DNA of 64,000 bases from Areca catechu. Its lineage: Eukaryota > Streptophyta > Magnoliopsida > Arecales > Arecaceae. Where the stretch lies: positions 62,099,851 to 62,163,850 of the forward strand of contig CM038044.1 of the NCBI GenBank assembly GCA_021397845.1. The letters run 5' to 3'. This document shows, in pieces, positions 11,086-21,003 of this stretch. Each line of letters starts with the position of its first letter. Positions within the stretch are counted from its first letter, which is position 1. Under the pieces are notes generated by a model. The model ran no database searches. It was not told the DNA's origin and saw only the letters and a program-made list of their open reading frames with translations. The translations under genes and the position numbers were made by a program.

Positions 11086-11296
11086 AGACTCTTGGTCCTT
11101 CTGTGTACACTTATTCTTGGCGCACACCATAACTTGGTGCCAAGAGTCCATGCCATGTAGGACTCTTCCATAAATCCAAGATAAGTCCCAAATAAATCTA
11201 GATAAATACTGAATTAGGCTGCCCCACTTAGGACTCAACCCAATTTAATTTTTTTTAAATTTGTTAGCCCAAATAGCAAACAAGCTGACCCAATCC
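11086..11296 (-). repeat. L-family LTR (minus), left piece
   Basis: Matches 2050-2450 of the solo L LTR in the same orientation (ACTCTTGGTCCTTCTGTG... to GACCCAATCC). It is cut off at 11296 by copia A1 and continues at 18041. About 85 bp present in the solo copy between the two pieces are missing, so a small deletion went with the A1 insertion or with loss of its 5' LTR. It lies head to head with the plus-strand L LTR ending at 11067. Confidence 0.7.
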
Positions 11297-12372
11297 AATA
11301 ATCAAATGTTGAATTAAGATTTCTTCTTTAATAGATCTCTTTAATAGTTAGATTGATTAGTCCATAAATCTAAATGGACCTAATTTATGGGTCAATGGTC
11401 AGCTCGAGTCTTTAGGCTAGTCTAATCAAGTCTGATGAACCAATTGGTGTCCAATGTAAGTTTGGCATTTTGATCTTGGTTCTTTGGGGCTACCTCTTAC
11501 CTGGCCAACTCGGTTGGTGTCTAAGGCAAGATTGTTAATGATGGAACCCAGCCCATGATCTCACTTACCTGATCAATGTGGCTAATCAAGATTGATTGGA
11601 TAGCTCATTGACTCTATTAACCCATGTCACCCAAGGTTAATCAGTCTTGATTGATTTTAGATGCCCATGGATCATTATTTTTAGGTAACCCTCCTTGATT
11701 GCTGATGTGGTCAGTGGGAGGTTGATCCATGTCTTCTCATCTCTTCTTCTATCATATTAAAATTAAAGCCTCTAAATTATTAGGTCTATAAAAGGATGAA
11801 GTTATAGGGATAACCAAGTCCTAGCCTCCCATTAAGTGGGATGGTAATGGATTCAATAGTTGGGTGTTCATCGACAGATCCAAAGATCAGGTATTCATCG
11901 GGCTATTGGAATTACTATTCCTAATATGATGGCTTAATGCGACTCTCCTAACGGTGTCAGGTGGGCCGGCCAAAGTCGGGCTTGACTATTCATTAGTTAA
12001 AAGCATTGAATTATATCATGTTAATGGCTAGACCTTACCGGGACCTTCAATAAGAGGCCCAATGTCGATTGAAGTGCATCTCGAGGCAAAATCTAAATAC
12101 TAGAGGTTACTTGGAGAAGTAATCGATTGAATAATCTACCATTAGATGCGCATGGATGGGCCGGCCAAAGTCAGGCTCATGTGTTGTCTATTGGACTCTT
12201 GTACCCACTAAGGAATTAAAGTAATTCCTTGGATTGAAGGTAGAGGCTACCGGTTTGAACAAAATAATGGGAGGGGCCTTTAGATTAAATTCCATGTCTT
12301 TAGGTTAATAATTCATATATACTAATAAAGTTTTGGTTTTCCTTTCAAATATCTTCCAACCTATCACTCTAG
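11297..12372 (+). other. Untranslated leader of A1 (partial)
   Basis: Aligns along its whole length with 57765-58818 of A2, for example GGTGTTCATCGA and GCTAATAATTC-like stretches before gag. No coding potential. The near-palindrome AATCAGTCTTGATTGATT at 11639-11656 is perfect and doubled in A2. Confidence 0.7.
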
Positions 12373-13160
12373 TCTCTTCTCGATAATGAGAAGCTTAATG
12401 GACCCAACTTTGATAGCTGGTATCGAAGGCTCAGGATTGTCCTGGAGTATGAGTGGATCCTATATGTGATATCGAATCCGGTACTTGAAATTTCTGCTCC
12501 CAATGCTCGGGGTTCAATCAGAGACACTTATCAAAAGTGGCTCTCTGATAGGACCATTGTCCGATGCATAATGTTGGCAGTGATGAACGACGAGTTCAGT
12601 CGCAAGTTTGAGGAAGCCCAGCTATAGGAAATCCTTCAAAGGTGAAGGAGTCCTTTGGCACACTAGATGATGTTGAGAGGTATAGGGTCTCCTGTGCTAT
12701 CTACAATGTACGGATGCATGATGGGGCCTCTGATCATGTACTATATATGATCGAGATGATTGAGCACCTGGGCAAGCTTGGATGTCCCTTGCATGAACAG
12801 CTTAGGAAGGATGCGATTCTGAATTCCCTACCCTCTTCCTATCTAGATTTTCTCAATCATTATAGAATGAATAAGCCTACAATTAACTACAACAGTCTGT
12901 TGGAGTTATTGCAGACTTATGAGAAAGACCACCAACTAAACAAAGGGATGGTAAATCTAGTGGGAGGATCTTCGGCAGGGCATCATCACTTTAAAAAAGG
13001 GAAAAAGAAAAATAAAGGGAAAAAGGGGCAGAATGCTTCTGGGCCCAGTCAGGCCAAAAAGGATGAAGGCTTATAAGAGCCATGCAGAGTGCTTCTTCTA
13101 TAAGAAGCAGGGTCATTGGAAGAGGAACTATCCTCTTTACATTGCATTCCTTGACCCGAA
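12373..13160 (+). pseudogene. gag: A1 gag
   Basis: Copia-type Gag. It opens SLLDNEKLNGPNFDSWYRRL, the Asn-Phe-x-x-Trp pattern common at the start of plant copia gags, and runs through GSIRDTYQKWLSDRTIVRCI. After a frame change near 12640 come 144 open residues (KESFGTLDDVERYRVSCAIY; LGKLGCPLHEQLRKDAILNS; PTINYNSLLELLQTYEKDHQ), then a lysine-rich patch KKGKKKNKGKKGQ. A final knuckle near 13084-13131 reads CFFYKKQGHWKRNYP: two of the four CCHC ligands (the second and fourth Cys) are Tyr. The first of these changes is shared with A2. Confidence 0.87.
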
Positions 13161-13199
13161 CAGGTCCAAGAAGAGAAAGCCATAGGACGATGCTGGACA

Positions 13200-13480
13200 A
13201 GGTATTTATATGATTACACCTTGTAGTTTCTCTATCTGCGATACTACTAACTGGGTATTGGATATAGGAAGTCTAATTTACATTTACAATTCTTTGCAGG
13301 GACTTCAAGTTAGTAGAAGATTCGAGGATGGCGAGAGATTCTTAAACATGGAAAATGGAAGCAAAGTTCCAGTCCTGGCATTGGGAGTCCTCAAACTAAT
13401 TTTTGAGTCCTGTACAATCATTTTGAATGAGTATCATTATTGTTTATCTTTTATCTTGAATGTCATATCTGTAGGCTAAT
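13200..13480 (+). pseudogene. pol: A1 aspartic protease
   Basis: Reads MITPCSFSICDTTNWVLDIG, with the catalytic D(T/S)G box present as DIG near 13261, then LQGLQVSRRFEDGERFLNME, VPVLALGVLKLIFESCTIIL and YCLSFILNVISVG. The PR fold continues towards the integrase pre-domain in another frame (MYGYELSIKNDIYK-like stretch, 13480-13560). The same segment of A2 (59690-60063) has DTK at the active site, so both copies are dead but damaged differently. Confidence 0.85.
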
Positions 13481-13539
13481 TAGCCATTATGGTTATGAAC
13501 TATCAATAAAGAATGACATTTACAAATCTTTTGGAATGG

Positions 13540-14480
13540 TTCTGTAGTGATGAATGGACATATAAATAATGGCATTTATATACTATCACGATCTGTTAGT
13601 GTAATGTACACGTCTAGCAAATGCCCTAGGATAGATAATGTCAGCGATGCATACGTGTGGTATTATAGGCTAGGTCATATTAATAAGAATAGGATAAATA
13701 GATTAAAAAGTGAGGGTCTCCTCGATTTTAGTGAAAATGGTTCACTGCCAACCTGTGAGTCCTGTCTTCTTGGAAAGATGACAAAGTCACCTTTTACTAG
13801 AAAAGGTGAACAAGCCAAAGAGATTCTAAGTCTGGTACATACTAATGTATGCGGACCCATGAATGTTTGTGCCAGAGGTGGGTACAGTTATTTCATTAAC
13901 TTTACAGATGACCTTTTGAAGTATGGTTGTCTTCTTGATGAGACATAAATCTGAATCATTTGAAATGTTCAAACGATATCATAGTGAAGCAGAAAAACAA
14001 ACTGGAAGATGTATCAAAATCCTTCGATCAGATCAAGGTGGTGAATACCTTTCTGGTGAGTTTCTAATATATCTCGAGGAGAATGGGATTCTCTCTCAGT
14101 GGACACCTCCAGGGACACCTCAATTAAATGGAGTATCTAAAAGGAGGAATCGAACCCTGTTAGACATGGTTTGGTCCATGATGTACTTTGCTTCATTGCC
14201 GCTATCCTTTTGGGGATATGCTCTGGAATCAACCTGTTACCTTTTGAATAGGGCTCCGAGTAAGTCCGTTAGCAAAACCCCATATGAGATATGGACTGGA
14301 CGTAAGCCGACACTCTCACACCTTCGAGTCTAGGGTTGCCCGACTACATTTGGAAATGGACAAACTTGGACCTAGGTCTGATCGGTGCCTATTTGTTGGG
14401 TATTCAAAAAAATCTAAGGGGTATCACTTCTACTTGACTAAGGAACAAAAGTTATTAATCAGTCTTAGGTTTATCTTTTT
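13540..14480 (+). pseudogene. pol: A1 integrase
   Basis: The GAG-pre-integrase/HHCC region reads WYYRLGHINKNRINRLKSEG and CESCLLGKMTKSPFTRKG. The core has HTNVCGPMNVCARGGYSYFI and NFTDD (first Asp). A frameshift near 13920 leads into RHKSESFEMFKRYHSEAEKQ, then KILRSDQGGEYLSGEF (second Asp) and QLNGVSKRRNRTLLDMVWSM. The catalytic Glu is replaced by Lys (codon 14139-14141). The domain ends with FWGYALESTCYLLNRAPSKS and TPYEIWTGRKPTLSHLRV, another frameshift and LGPRSDRCLFVGYSKKSKGY. A lost DDE residue means it cannot catalyse strand transfer. Confidence 0.92.
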
Positions 14481-14699
14481 ATAAAAGGAGTTTCTTAGTG
14501 AAGGAACTGTAGCTGCTAAAATCAAACTTAGTAAGTTCAATAAGTATAAGAACCGACATACCTAGAGATAACATAGAATCGGTTGTGATTAGATCACACC
14601 TCGAGCCTACATAGGAACCATTAAAGAGATCCGATAGGGTACTGAGTCGACTGGATAGATACTAAAGTTTCATGATCCAGGACGGTGATCCCATTGAAC

Positions 14700-15560
14700 T
14701 TGATGAGAATAATGAGGATCCGATCATCTATATGGATGCAATGTAGAGGTCTGACTCTGAGAAATGGCTGTAAGCCATGAAATCCGAAATGAAGTCCATG
14801 AAAATCAACAATGTATGGACATTGGTTGATCCACCTGAAGGGATAAAATCCATTGGGTACAAATGAATTTTTAAAAGAAAAAGGGGCACAGATGGGAAGG
14901 TTGAAACCTATAAAGCCCATCTAGTTGCCAAGGGGTATTATCGTCAATGTTATGGTATTGACTATGACGAGATATTCTCTCCTGTAGCAATGCTCAAATC
15001 CATTCGGATCATGCTTGCTTTAGTAGCACACTTTGACTATGAAATCTTGCAAATTGATGTCCGAATAGCTTTCCTGAATGGTGAGCTGGAAGAGAAGGTA
15101 TATATGATACAACCTAAAGGGTTCACATCCACAAACGAGTCAAAGATGTGCAAGCTTCAGAAATCCTTCTATGGATTGAAGCAAGCATCAGGGAATTGGA
15201 GCATGTGATTTGATAAGTTTATTAAGTCTTATGGCTTCGTTAGGAACGAAGAAGAGCCTTGCATTTAGAAATGGGCTAATGGTTCTATAATTGTATTTCT
15301 TGTATTGTATATGGATGACATTCTCTTAATTGGGAATGACATCCCAGCATTGCAAGGAATAAAGGTCTAGTTGTCATCTTAGTTCTCTATGTAGGACTTG
15401 GGTGAAGCCTCTTACATACTGGGTATGAAGATCTATAGAGATAAATCTAAGAGGCTTTTGGGACTATCCCAATCTACATACATCGATACTATGCTCAAGC
15501 GATTCAGCATGGAAAATTCTAAGAAAGGCTATCTCCTGATAGGCACTGGAATTGCTCTCC
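14700..15560 (+). pseudogene. pol: A1 reverse transcriptase
   Basis: Copia-type RT. It starts AMKSEMKSMKINNVWTLVDP, continues GKVETYKAHLVAKGY, GIDYDEIFSPVAMLKSIRIM and EILQIDVRIAFLNGELEEKV, then SKMCKLQKSFYGLKQASGNW. The catalytic box YMDD is intact at 15308-15319 (VLYMDDILLIGND). It ends DLGEASYILGMKIYRDKSKR and LKRFSMENSKKG. About eight stops occur, including at 14773, 14863, 15206, 15268, 15369, 15381 and 15393. Confidence 0.93.
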
Positions 15561-16260
15561 CAAAAAGGGTTGTGTGACAACTATTGAGGAGAGAGAGCAT
15601 ATGAGTAGAATCCCGTATCTTTTGTAGTGGGTTCTATCATGTACGCCATGACGTGTACTAGACCAGACGTGGCATACTCACTAAGTGTGGTGGGCAGATA
15701 CCAGTCTGACCCAGGTGAAGCTCATTGAAAAGTGGTAAAGACCATCCTTAAGTATTTACAAAATACTAAGGACCAATGGCTGATTTATGGAGAACCTGAC
15801 TTGAACCTTGTGGGGTATACTGACTCCAGTTTTTAGTCAGATAAGGATGATAGCAAGAGTATGTTAGAATTTATCTTTATCCTAAATGGAGGAGCGATCT
15901 GTTGGAAAAGTTCCAAGCAGCCTACTATGGCGGACTCAGTATGCGAGCAGAATACATTGCAGCAATGGATATGGTGAAGGAAGCTATGTGGTTGTGAAAG
16001 TTCCTTGGCAAGCTAGGAGTGGCACCTTCCCTGGATGGTTCTGTTCCGGTGTATTATGATAGCACTGGAGCCATTTCTCAAGCCAAAGAGCCAAAGTCTC
16101 ATCACCGCACAAGCATATTCTATGGTGCTATCTCCTTGTACGAGAGATCATGGAACGAGGTAACATTGACCTGAAGATCAATGGAAAGGAGAACCTGGCT
16201 GACCCCTCACTAAAGCCATCAGAATTCAAGAGTTTGATAATTGTAAATGGAAAATGAAAA
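15561..16260 (+). pseudogene. pol: A1 RNase H
   Basis: Degrades the RNA of the RNA-DNA hybrid. Visible pieces in shifting frames are SIMYAMTCTRPDVAYSLSVV, PGEAH, ILKYLQNTKDQWLIYGEPDL and VGYTDSSF (first catalytic Asp), SDKDDSKSM, FILNGGAICWKSSKQPTMAD and, near 16050, a YYDSTGA-like piece. The matching domain of element C (51427-52089) is open over 220 residues and was used to read this one. Frameshifts near 15600, 15940 and 15990 and several stops disable it. Confidence 0.85.
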
Positions 16261-16298
16261 AAGATTCTGTATCGATTGGCTTTAGTCCAAGTGAAAGT

Positions 16299-18040
16299 TG
16301 TTGGGAATTGTGTCCAAAAGCTAATCGTCTTGGCTGTAGATGATTGTGCTAATTTTGTAATTGTATATGAATTCCTTAATGAATAAAAGTTATTCTTTTG
16401 GCTGTTCATTACATGTGCATTTTCCTAAAAAGAACTCTTGATGATGGAGTCCTTAGAACTACATTATATTTGATATATAGAGGATATATCAAGTAGTTCT
16501 TGAACTGGTTCACAACCAAAGGATGCATTGTTATAGGATGACAATGTATCAAGTATAGGTTGTTGTTCTCACATTGGTTGGTTATCCTCTTGACCAAGGA
16601 GTGTGGTGACACTGATGTGACATACAAGTAAAATGTGTGACATCTCACTGAACATGACCATCTGTAGAGCTCCCTTCTGCCAAAGGGTTGCTCACGAAGG
16701 GATAGGGGTATATGTGTCCCTCAACCTGAGGTCACCATGGTAGCTTGCAAGCAACTCACTATACTTTGGTATCGGACTATCTGAATTTCTAATCCAGTGA
16801 TGAAAGATTTTTGGGTACAATCAGTACTTGTGGAGCGGTGGTGGATCAAGATGGAATTGATCCCTCCAAATAGTTTGGAGTGAATGACTCACTCTATCTC
16901 AATTTAGCAAAACCTTGACCAAGGTAGTTCTTGTGAGGAGTCACAGAACTTGTAAAGTTGAGACATGATTTGGATGTACCAAATTAGGGTTGGCAGTCAA
17001 ATCCTAGGTCATTCTGAGCATTATGAGGTCAAAGGGATGAATTATGCGGTAACCATATATGCTAGAGGTTTTGTAAGTTGCTATACAGTCTTTGACCTAT
17101 CAGAATGTCGGGTATCATTGCTAGATGAGGACTTTGACTGGTACAGGAAGTGTTCCACTGCACCAGCTTAGTGTTCGAACCATGGGGTCACACACCATAG
17201 GGGTTTCTATCTGATCTAAAGGCTGATAGATGATTATGAATCATTTACCATCACCGGAGGTCAATGTGATTAATCATGTTCAAAGTGTCGATACTTGGTA
17301 AAATGGAAGTGTCGACACTTGATTGACGAGCAGAAATTCTGGAAAGTTTTTTGAGAAGGTTTTGACTTCGAATTTTGAATTCGAATTTCGAATTCTGAGC
17401 ATTTTTGGCTTGAGGGTTTCATGGTATGATGGTCATACTTGCTTTTTTTTGCTTGGACCCATTTGGTATGGCCCTTGACCTTCTCCCCCAATCACTCCTT
17501 CCTCTTTCTTCCTCTCATGGCTGCCTTTATAAATAAAGGTTGTTTTAGGGGTTGCTGGTTGGTTGAAGAACTAGAAGAAAAAAAGGGGCTTTGTGAGGAC
17601 TTGGGATTGGGTGTGAGAATACCTAGCACTCAAGCTAGGTCTTGGAAAGAGAGCTAGTTACGAAGGGTTCCACCTCTCCTCCTTGTCTACCGAGAAAAAG
17701 TAGATCAGCCCGAAGGATCCCAAGGAGCTAGCACTCCGAGAAAGTTGATCAGAGTCGAGCCTCGATGTGAACTACTCGTTGAGGCTAGACGCGTGTGTGG
17801 CTTGAGAGCTTTCATTACCTCCATCTTTAAGGTATAGCAGTAAGGTATCTTTATGCCTATTGACTCTTTTCTTGCTGTTGATATTTTATAGGATGCTATA
17901 TTGTTATACCAGGTCCTGTTATAGGCAGATTGGTAGATCGTTTTGATCTATCTACTGAGCCTTTCACTACATATTTTCAAATAGTTTTAAAATACCATGT
18001 TTCTGCCTTGCATGCCTGCTTTTCTTTGATTTTTCCTTCA
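16299..18040 (+). repeat. A1 3' LTR
   Basis: Preceded by the copia-type polypurine region GGCTTTAGTCCAAGTGAAAG (16278-16297), it starts TGTTGGGAATTG and ends TTTCCTTCA at 18040. Homologous copies lie at 33170-34653 (both ends lost) and 55155-57071. A TATA box TATAAATA is at 17528-17535. Near 17285-17325 there are two AGTGTCGA(C/T)ACTTG motifs, and at 17366-17395 an AATTCGAATTT-type self-complementary stretch. Length 1742 bp. The ORFs at 16128-17657 are accidental. Confidence 0.88.
17528..17535 (+). promoter_or_regulatory. TATA box of family-A LTR
   Basis: TATAAATA; the homologous boxes are TATAAATAG at 34482-34490 and TATAAATA at 56493-56500, followed in those by GGTGTCTTTG. Conservation in three copies supports it as the LTR core promoter. 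Confidence 0.65.
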
Positions 18041-19169
18041 CCCATGATCCTAATAAAAATATAATTAACTTTTTTGGCCAATTCCCTAATGTGTGTGACC
18101 CTTTGGGTTCCATATCTAGCCAACAATATGTCTAAGTCCAAGCCAATTCGATCCAATAGAACTTAATGACCTAATTAGGTCAAATTGAGCTGACCTAAGT
18201 TATCAATTCGAACTACTTCCGAATTGACTCATGAATCCAATTGAATTGATTCATGAAAACCTACAAGACATGATTGATGTCTAGAAATGTGTTATGCCTA
18301 CCTGAAAGGTGCTGAATTTGATAAAAAGTATCAAAATACCCTTCAATGAAAAGTTACCATGCAATTCAATCTTTCAATCTCACTTTATCTCGATTAAGTG
18401 ATGGGCATGGATAACTGTCAAACCATAGCACTTAATCCTTTCGAATCTCAATTCAATAATGAAGACTTGACTGATAAAAGATTAGAAATCCTATCAATCT
18501 CATCATGCTTTGATCAAAGACTTCCTGAGTCATCATTCAAAGTGATCACATGGGATTACTTCTCCCCTTACTAGGAGTTATTGATTCATTGTTGACCTAC
18601 TCATTACCTTCATATACAATCCACCATATACAAAAGCACCCTTTACATGACTTAATTTTCATAAATAAGTATACACTAAAAATGGGTTCATGTGCACAAG
18701 ATACTATGGTAGTCTCAGTTCTATGGACTACATGCACAACTCCCACTAAGAGAACATTGCTTTTGATAAGTAAGACTTCTATTTAATGTTCTCTTGTAGG
18801 ATTAGTTTAGTAGACTTATAACCTAATGAGCACCTATATCCTTATATTAGTATCTCTACACAAGTAGATGTGAGACCAACCACCCTCTCCATTGAGCATA
18901 CGTAGGATGTGCTAGTCTTTTCTGATTATCAATCCCTGAATTGATGATCCAATGACTAGGAACATTTTAGATTGGGATTTATAGGAACTTATGTCTCACC
19001 ATTATAATCTCCATCATAACCCTAATTCAATTGCCCTAATGGTTCATCATAATCTTATAATTAAGAACATTGACATAGCATATAATAAATCAAAAATTGT
19101 GTTTATCAATCTTGAGTTAGGAGAAAGCCAATGATACAATAACTACGATTGACTTTCAGGACATAATTC
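18041..19169 (-). repeat. 3' LTR of the minus copia (family L), main piece
   Basis: On the minus strand the LTR starts TGAAAGAATTATGTCC at 19169, directly after the polypurine tract (19170-19192: GGCTTTAGTGCAAGTGGGAG when complemented). It matches 2590-3645 of the solo L LTR through its length, which is what identifies that solo LTR as copia. ORFs such as 18550-18786 are accidental. Confidence 0.85.
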
Positions 19170-19192
19170 TTTCAATCTCCCACTTGCACTAA

Positions 19193-21003
19193 AGCCAATC
19201 GCCCATATATTTAACACCCATACAATCTAGATGGCGATCTAACTACTGTAGTGGAAGTGCTTTAGTGAATGGGTCTGCTATGTTGTTCTTTGATCGACGC
19301 ATTCTACTACCACATCATTTCTTTCAATGATTTCTTGAATGAGGTGGAAGCATCTCAGGATGTGCTTAGACTTATGGTGAGACCTTGATTCCTTCGCTTG
19401 TACAACAGCTCCACTATTATCACAATACAATGGTACTGGTTGCTCTATTACAAGAACCACGCCCAATTCTGTGATGAACTTCTTCATCCAGACTGCTTCC
19501 TTAGTGACTTCACTAGCAGCTATGTATTATACCTCAGTAACTAAGTCAGCTACAGCTTGTTGCTTGGTACTTTTCCAACTTACTACTCTTCCATTCAAAG
19601 TAATGATATACCCTGATATGGATTTACTATCATCTAGATTAGATTGAAAACTAAAATTTGTATAGCCTTCTAGTTTCAACTTTGATCCACCATATATTAG
19701 AAAAGCATCTTTAGTCCTTAGGTACTTAAGAATATTTTTCATAGCTTTCCAATGATCCTCCCCGGGATCAGCCTTGAACCTGCTTACTATGCCTATGGCA
19801 TAAGCAACATCAGGCCTGGTATACAGCATTGCATATATTATTGATCTCACTGTCAAAGCATAAGGGATCTTATTATTCATCCTATCTCTTTCTTCTAGAG
19901 TCTAAGGTGACATACTTTTAGATATGTGTATGCCTTAACTCATGGGCAAGTAACCCCTCTTACTTTTCTCCATATTGAATCTCTTCAATATTAAGTCTAT
20001 GTACCTAGATTGGGATAATCCTAGCATCCTTTTAGATTTATCTCTATAGATCTTTATTCCTAGAATATATGATGCTTCTCCCAAATCTTTCATAGAAAAT
20101 TGTTTTGACAGCCATGATTTAACTGACTACATCATTGGAACATTTTCAATGATAAGTATGTCATCGACATATAATACCAAGAAGACAATGGCACTCCCAC
20201 TTATCTTCTTATACACACATGGCTTATCCGTATTCTTGATAAAACCAAATTCCTTAATAATTTCATTGAAAAGAATGTTCCATCTCCTTGATGCTTGCTT
20301 TAATCTATAAATGGATTTTCTAAGATTACATACTTGGTTTGGTCTCCCAATTGAGACAAAACCTTCTGGCTGTGATATATAGACTTCTTCCTCAAGATTT
20401 CCATTGAGAAATGTAGTCGTAACATCTATTTGCTAGATCACATAGTCATAGTACGCAGCAATGGCAAGCATAATCCTTATGGATAGCATGGCAACTAGCA
20501 AAAAGGTTTCATCATAGTCGATACCGTACTTTTGCTTGAAACCTTTTACTACTAACCTAGCCTTGTAGGTTTCTATTTGTCCATCTGCTCCAATCATCTT
20601 TTTGACGATCCATTTGCACCCTATTGGGACAATTTCCTAAGGTGGGTCAACCAAGGTCCAAACCTGGTTGTCATACATGGAGTCCATTTTAGATTTCATT
20701 GCACTTAACCATTTGTTAGAGTTCTTACTCATGATAGCTTCCATATAGGATAGTGGATCATCTCCTTCAATGATACTAGTTTCATGATTGTTTCCAATCA
20801 TAAAAAACATATCTTAGAGATGTTGCCTGCACTCTCTCTGACCTACGAAGAGGAGGTGTGTGTTGTGGTTGTACCTGATCAACTAGTCCTGTTGATTGAG
20901 GAACTTGAGTTTGTTCATTTTGAACATCACTCAATTCAATTATTCTCCCATTACCTTCTTCTTGGATAAATTCTTTTTCCAAGAATACAGCATGCTTATT
21001 GTT
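19193..21003 (-). pseudogene. pol: Minus-strand copia RT and RNase H
   Basis: From the N-terminal side it reads KHAVFLEKEFIQEEGNGRII and PPLRRSERVQATSLRYVFY (linker after integrase, 21003-20782), then WTLVDPP, IGCKWIVKKMIGADGQIETY, GIDYDETF, FLNGNLEEEVYISQPEGFVS, LKQASRRWN and VFLVLYVDDILII with an intact YVDD at 20171-20160. RNase H follows: RSIIYAMLYTRPDVAYAIGI, EGYTNFSFQSNLDDSKSISG, VSWKSTKQQAVADLVTEV and PLYCDNSGAVVQAKESRSHH. Few stops (near 20634, 20432, 19935), so this is the least decayed RT here besides that of element C. Confidence 0.93.

Larger units (their letters stand above)
11297..18040 (+). mobile_element. Ty1/copia element A1, lacking its 5' LTR
   Basis: Leader, gag, protease, integrase, RT, RNase H, polypurine tract and 3' LTR are read in that order; IN before RT is the copia order. 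It is nested in a minus-strand L-family LTR (11086-11296 and 18041-19169). Compared with A2 (55155 onward) it lacks the 5' LTR, primer site and about 690 bp of leader: its first bases match A2 from about 57765. Stops and frameshifts are frequent in every domain. Confidence 0.9.
18041..21003 (-). mobile_element. Ty1/copia element of family L (minus), truncated
   Basis: On the minus strand it begins inside the region between integrase and RT (about 21003), runs through RT and RNase H, a polypurine tract and into its 3' LTR. Gag, protease and integrase are absent: GC-rich Tat LTR sequence begins at about 21004. The LTR is interrupted by A1 at 18041 and resumes at 11296. Confidence 0.85.
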
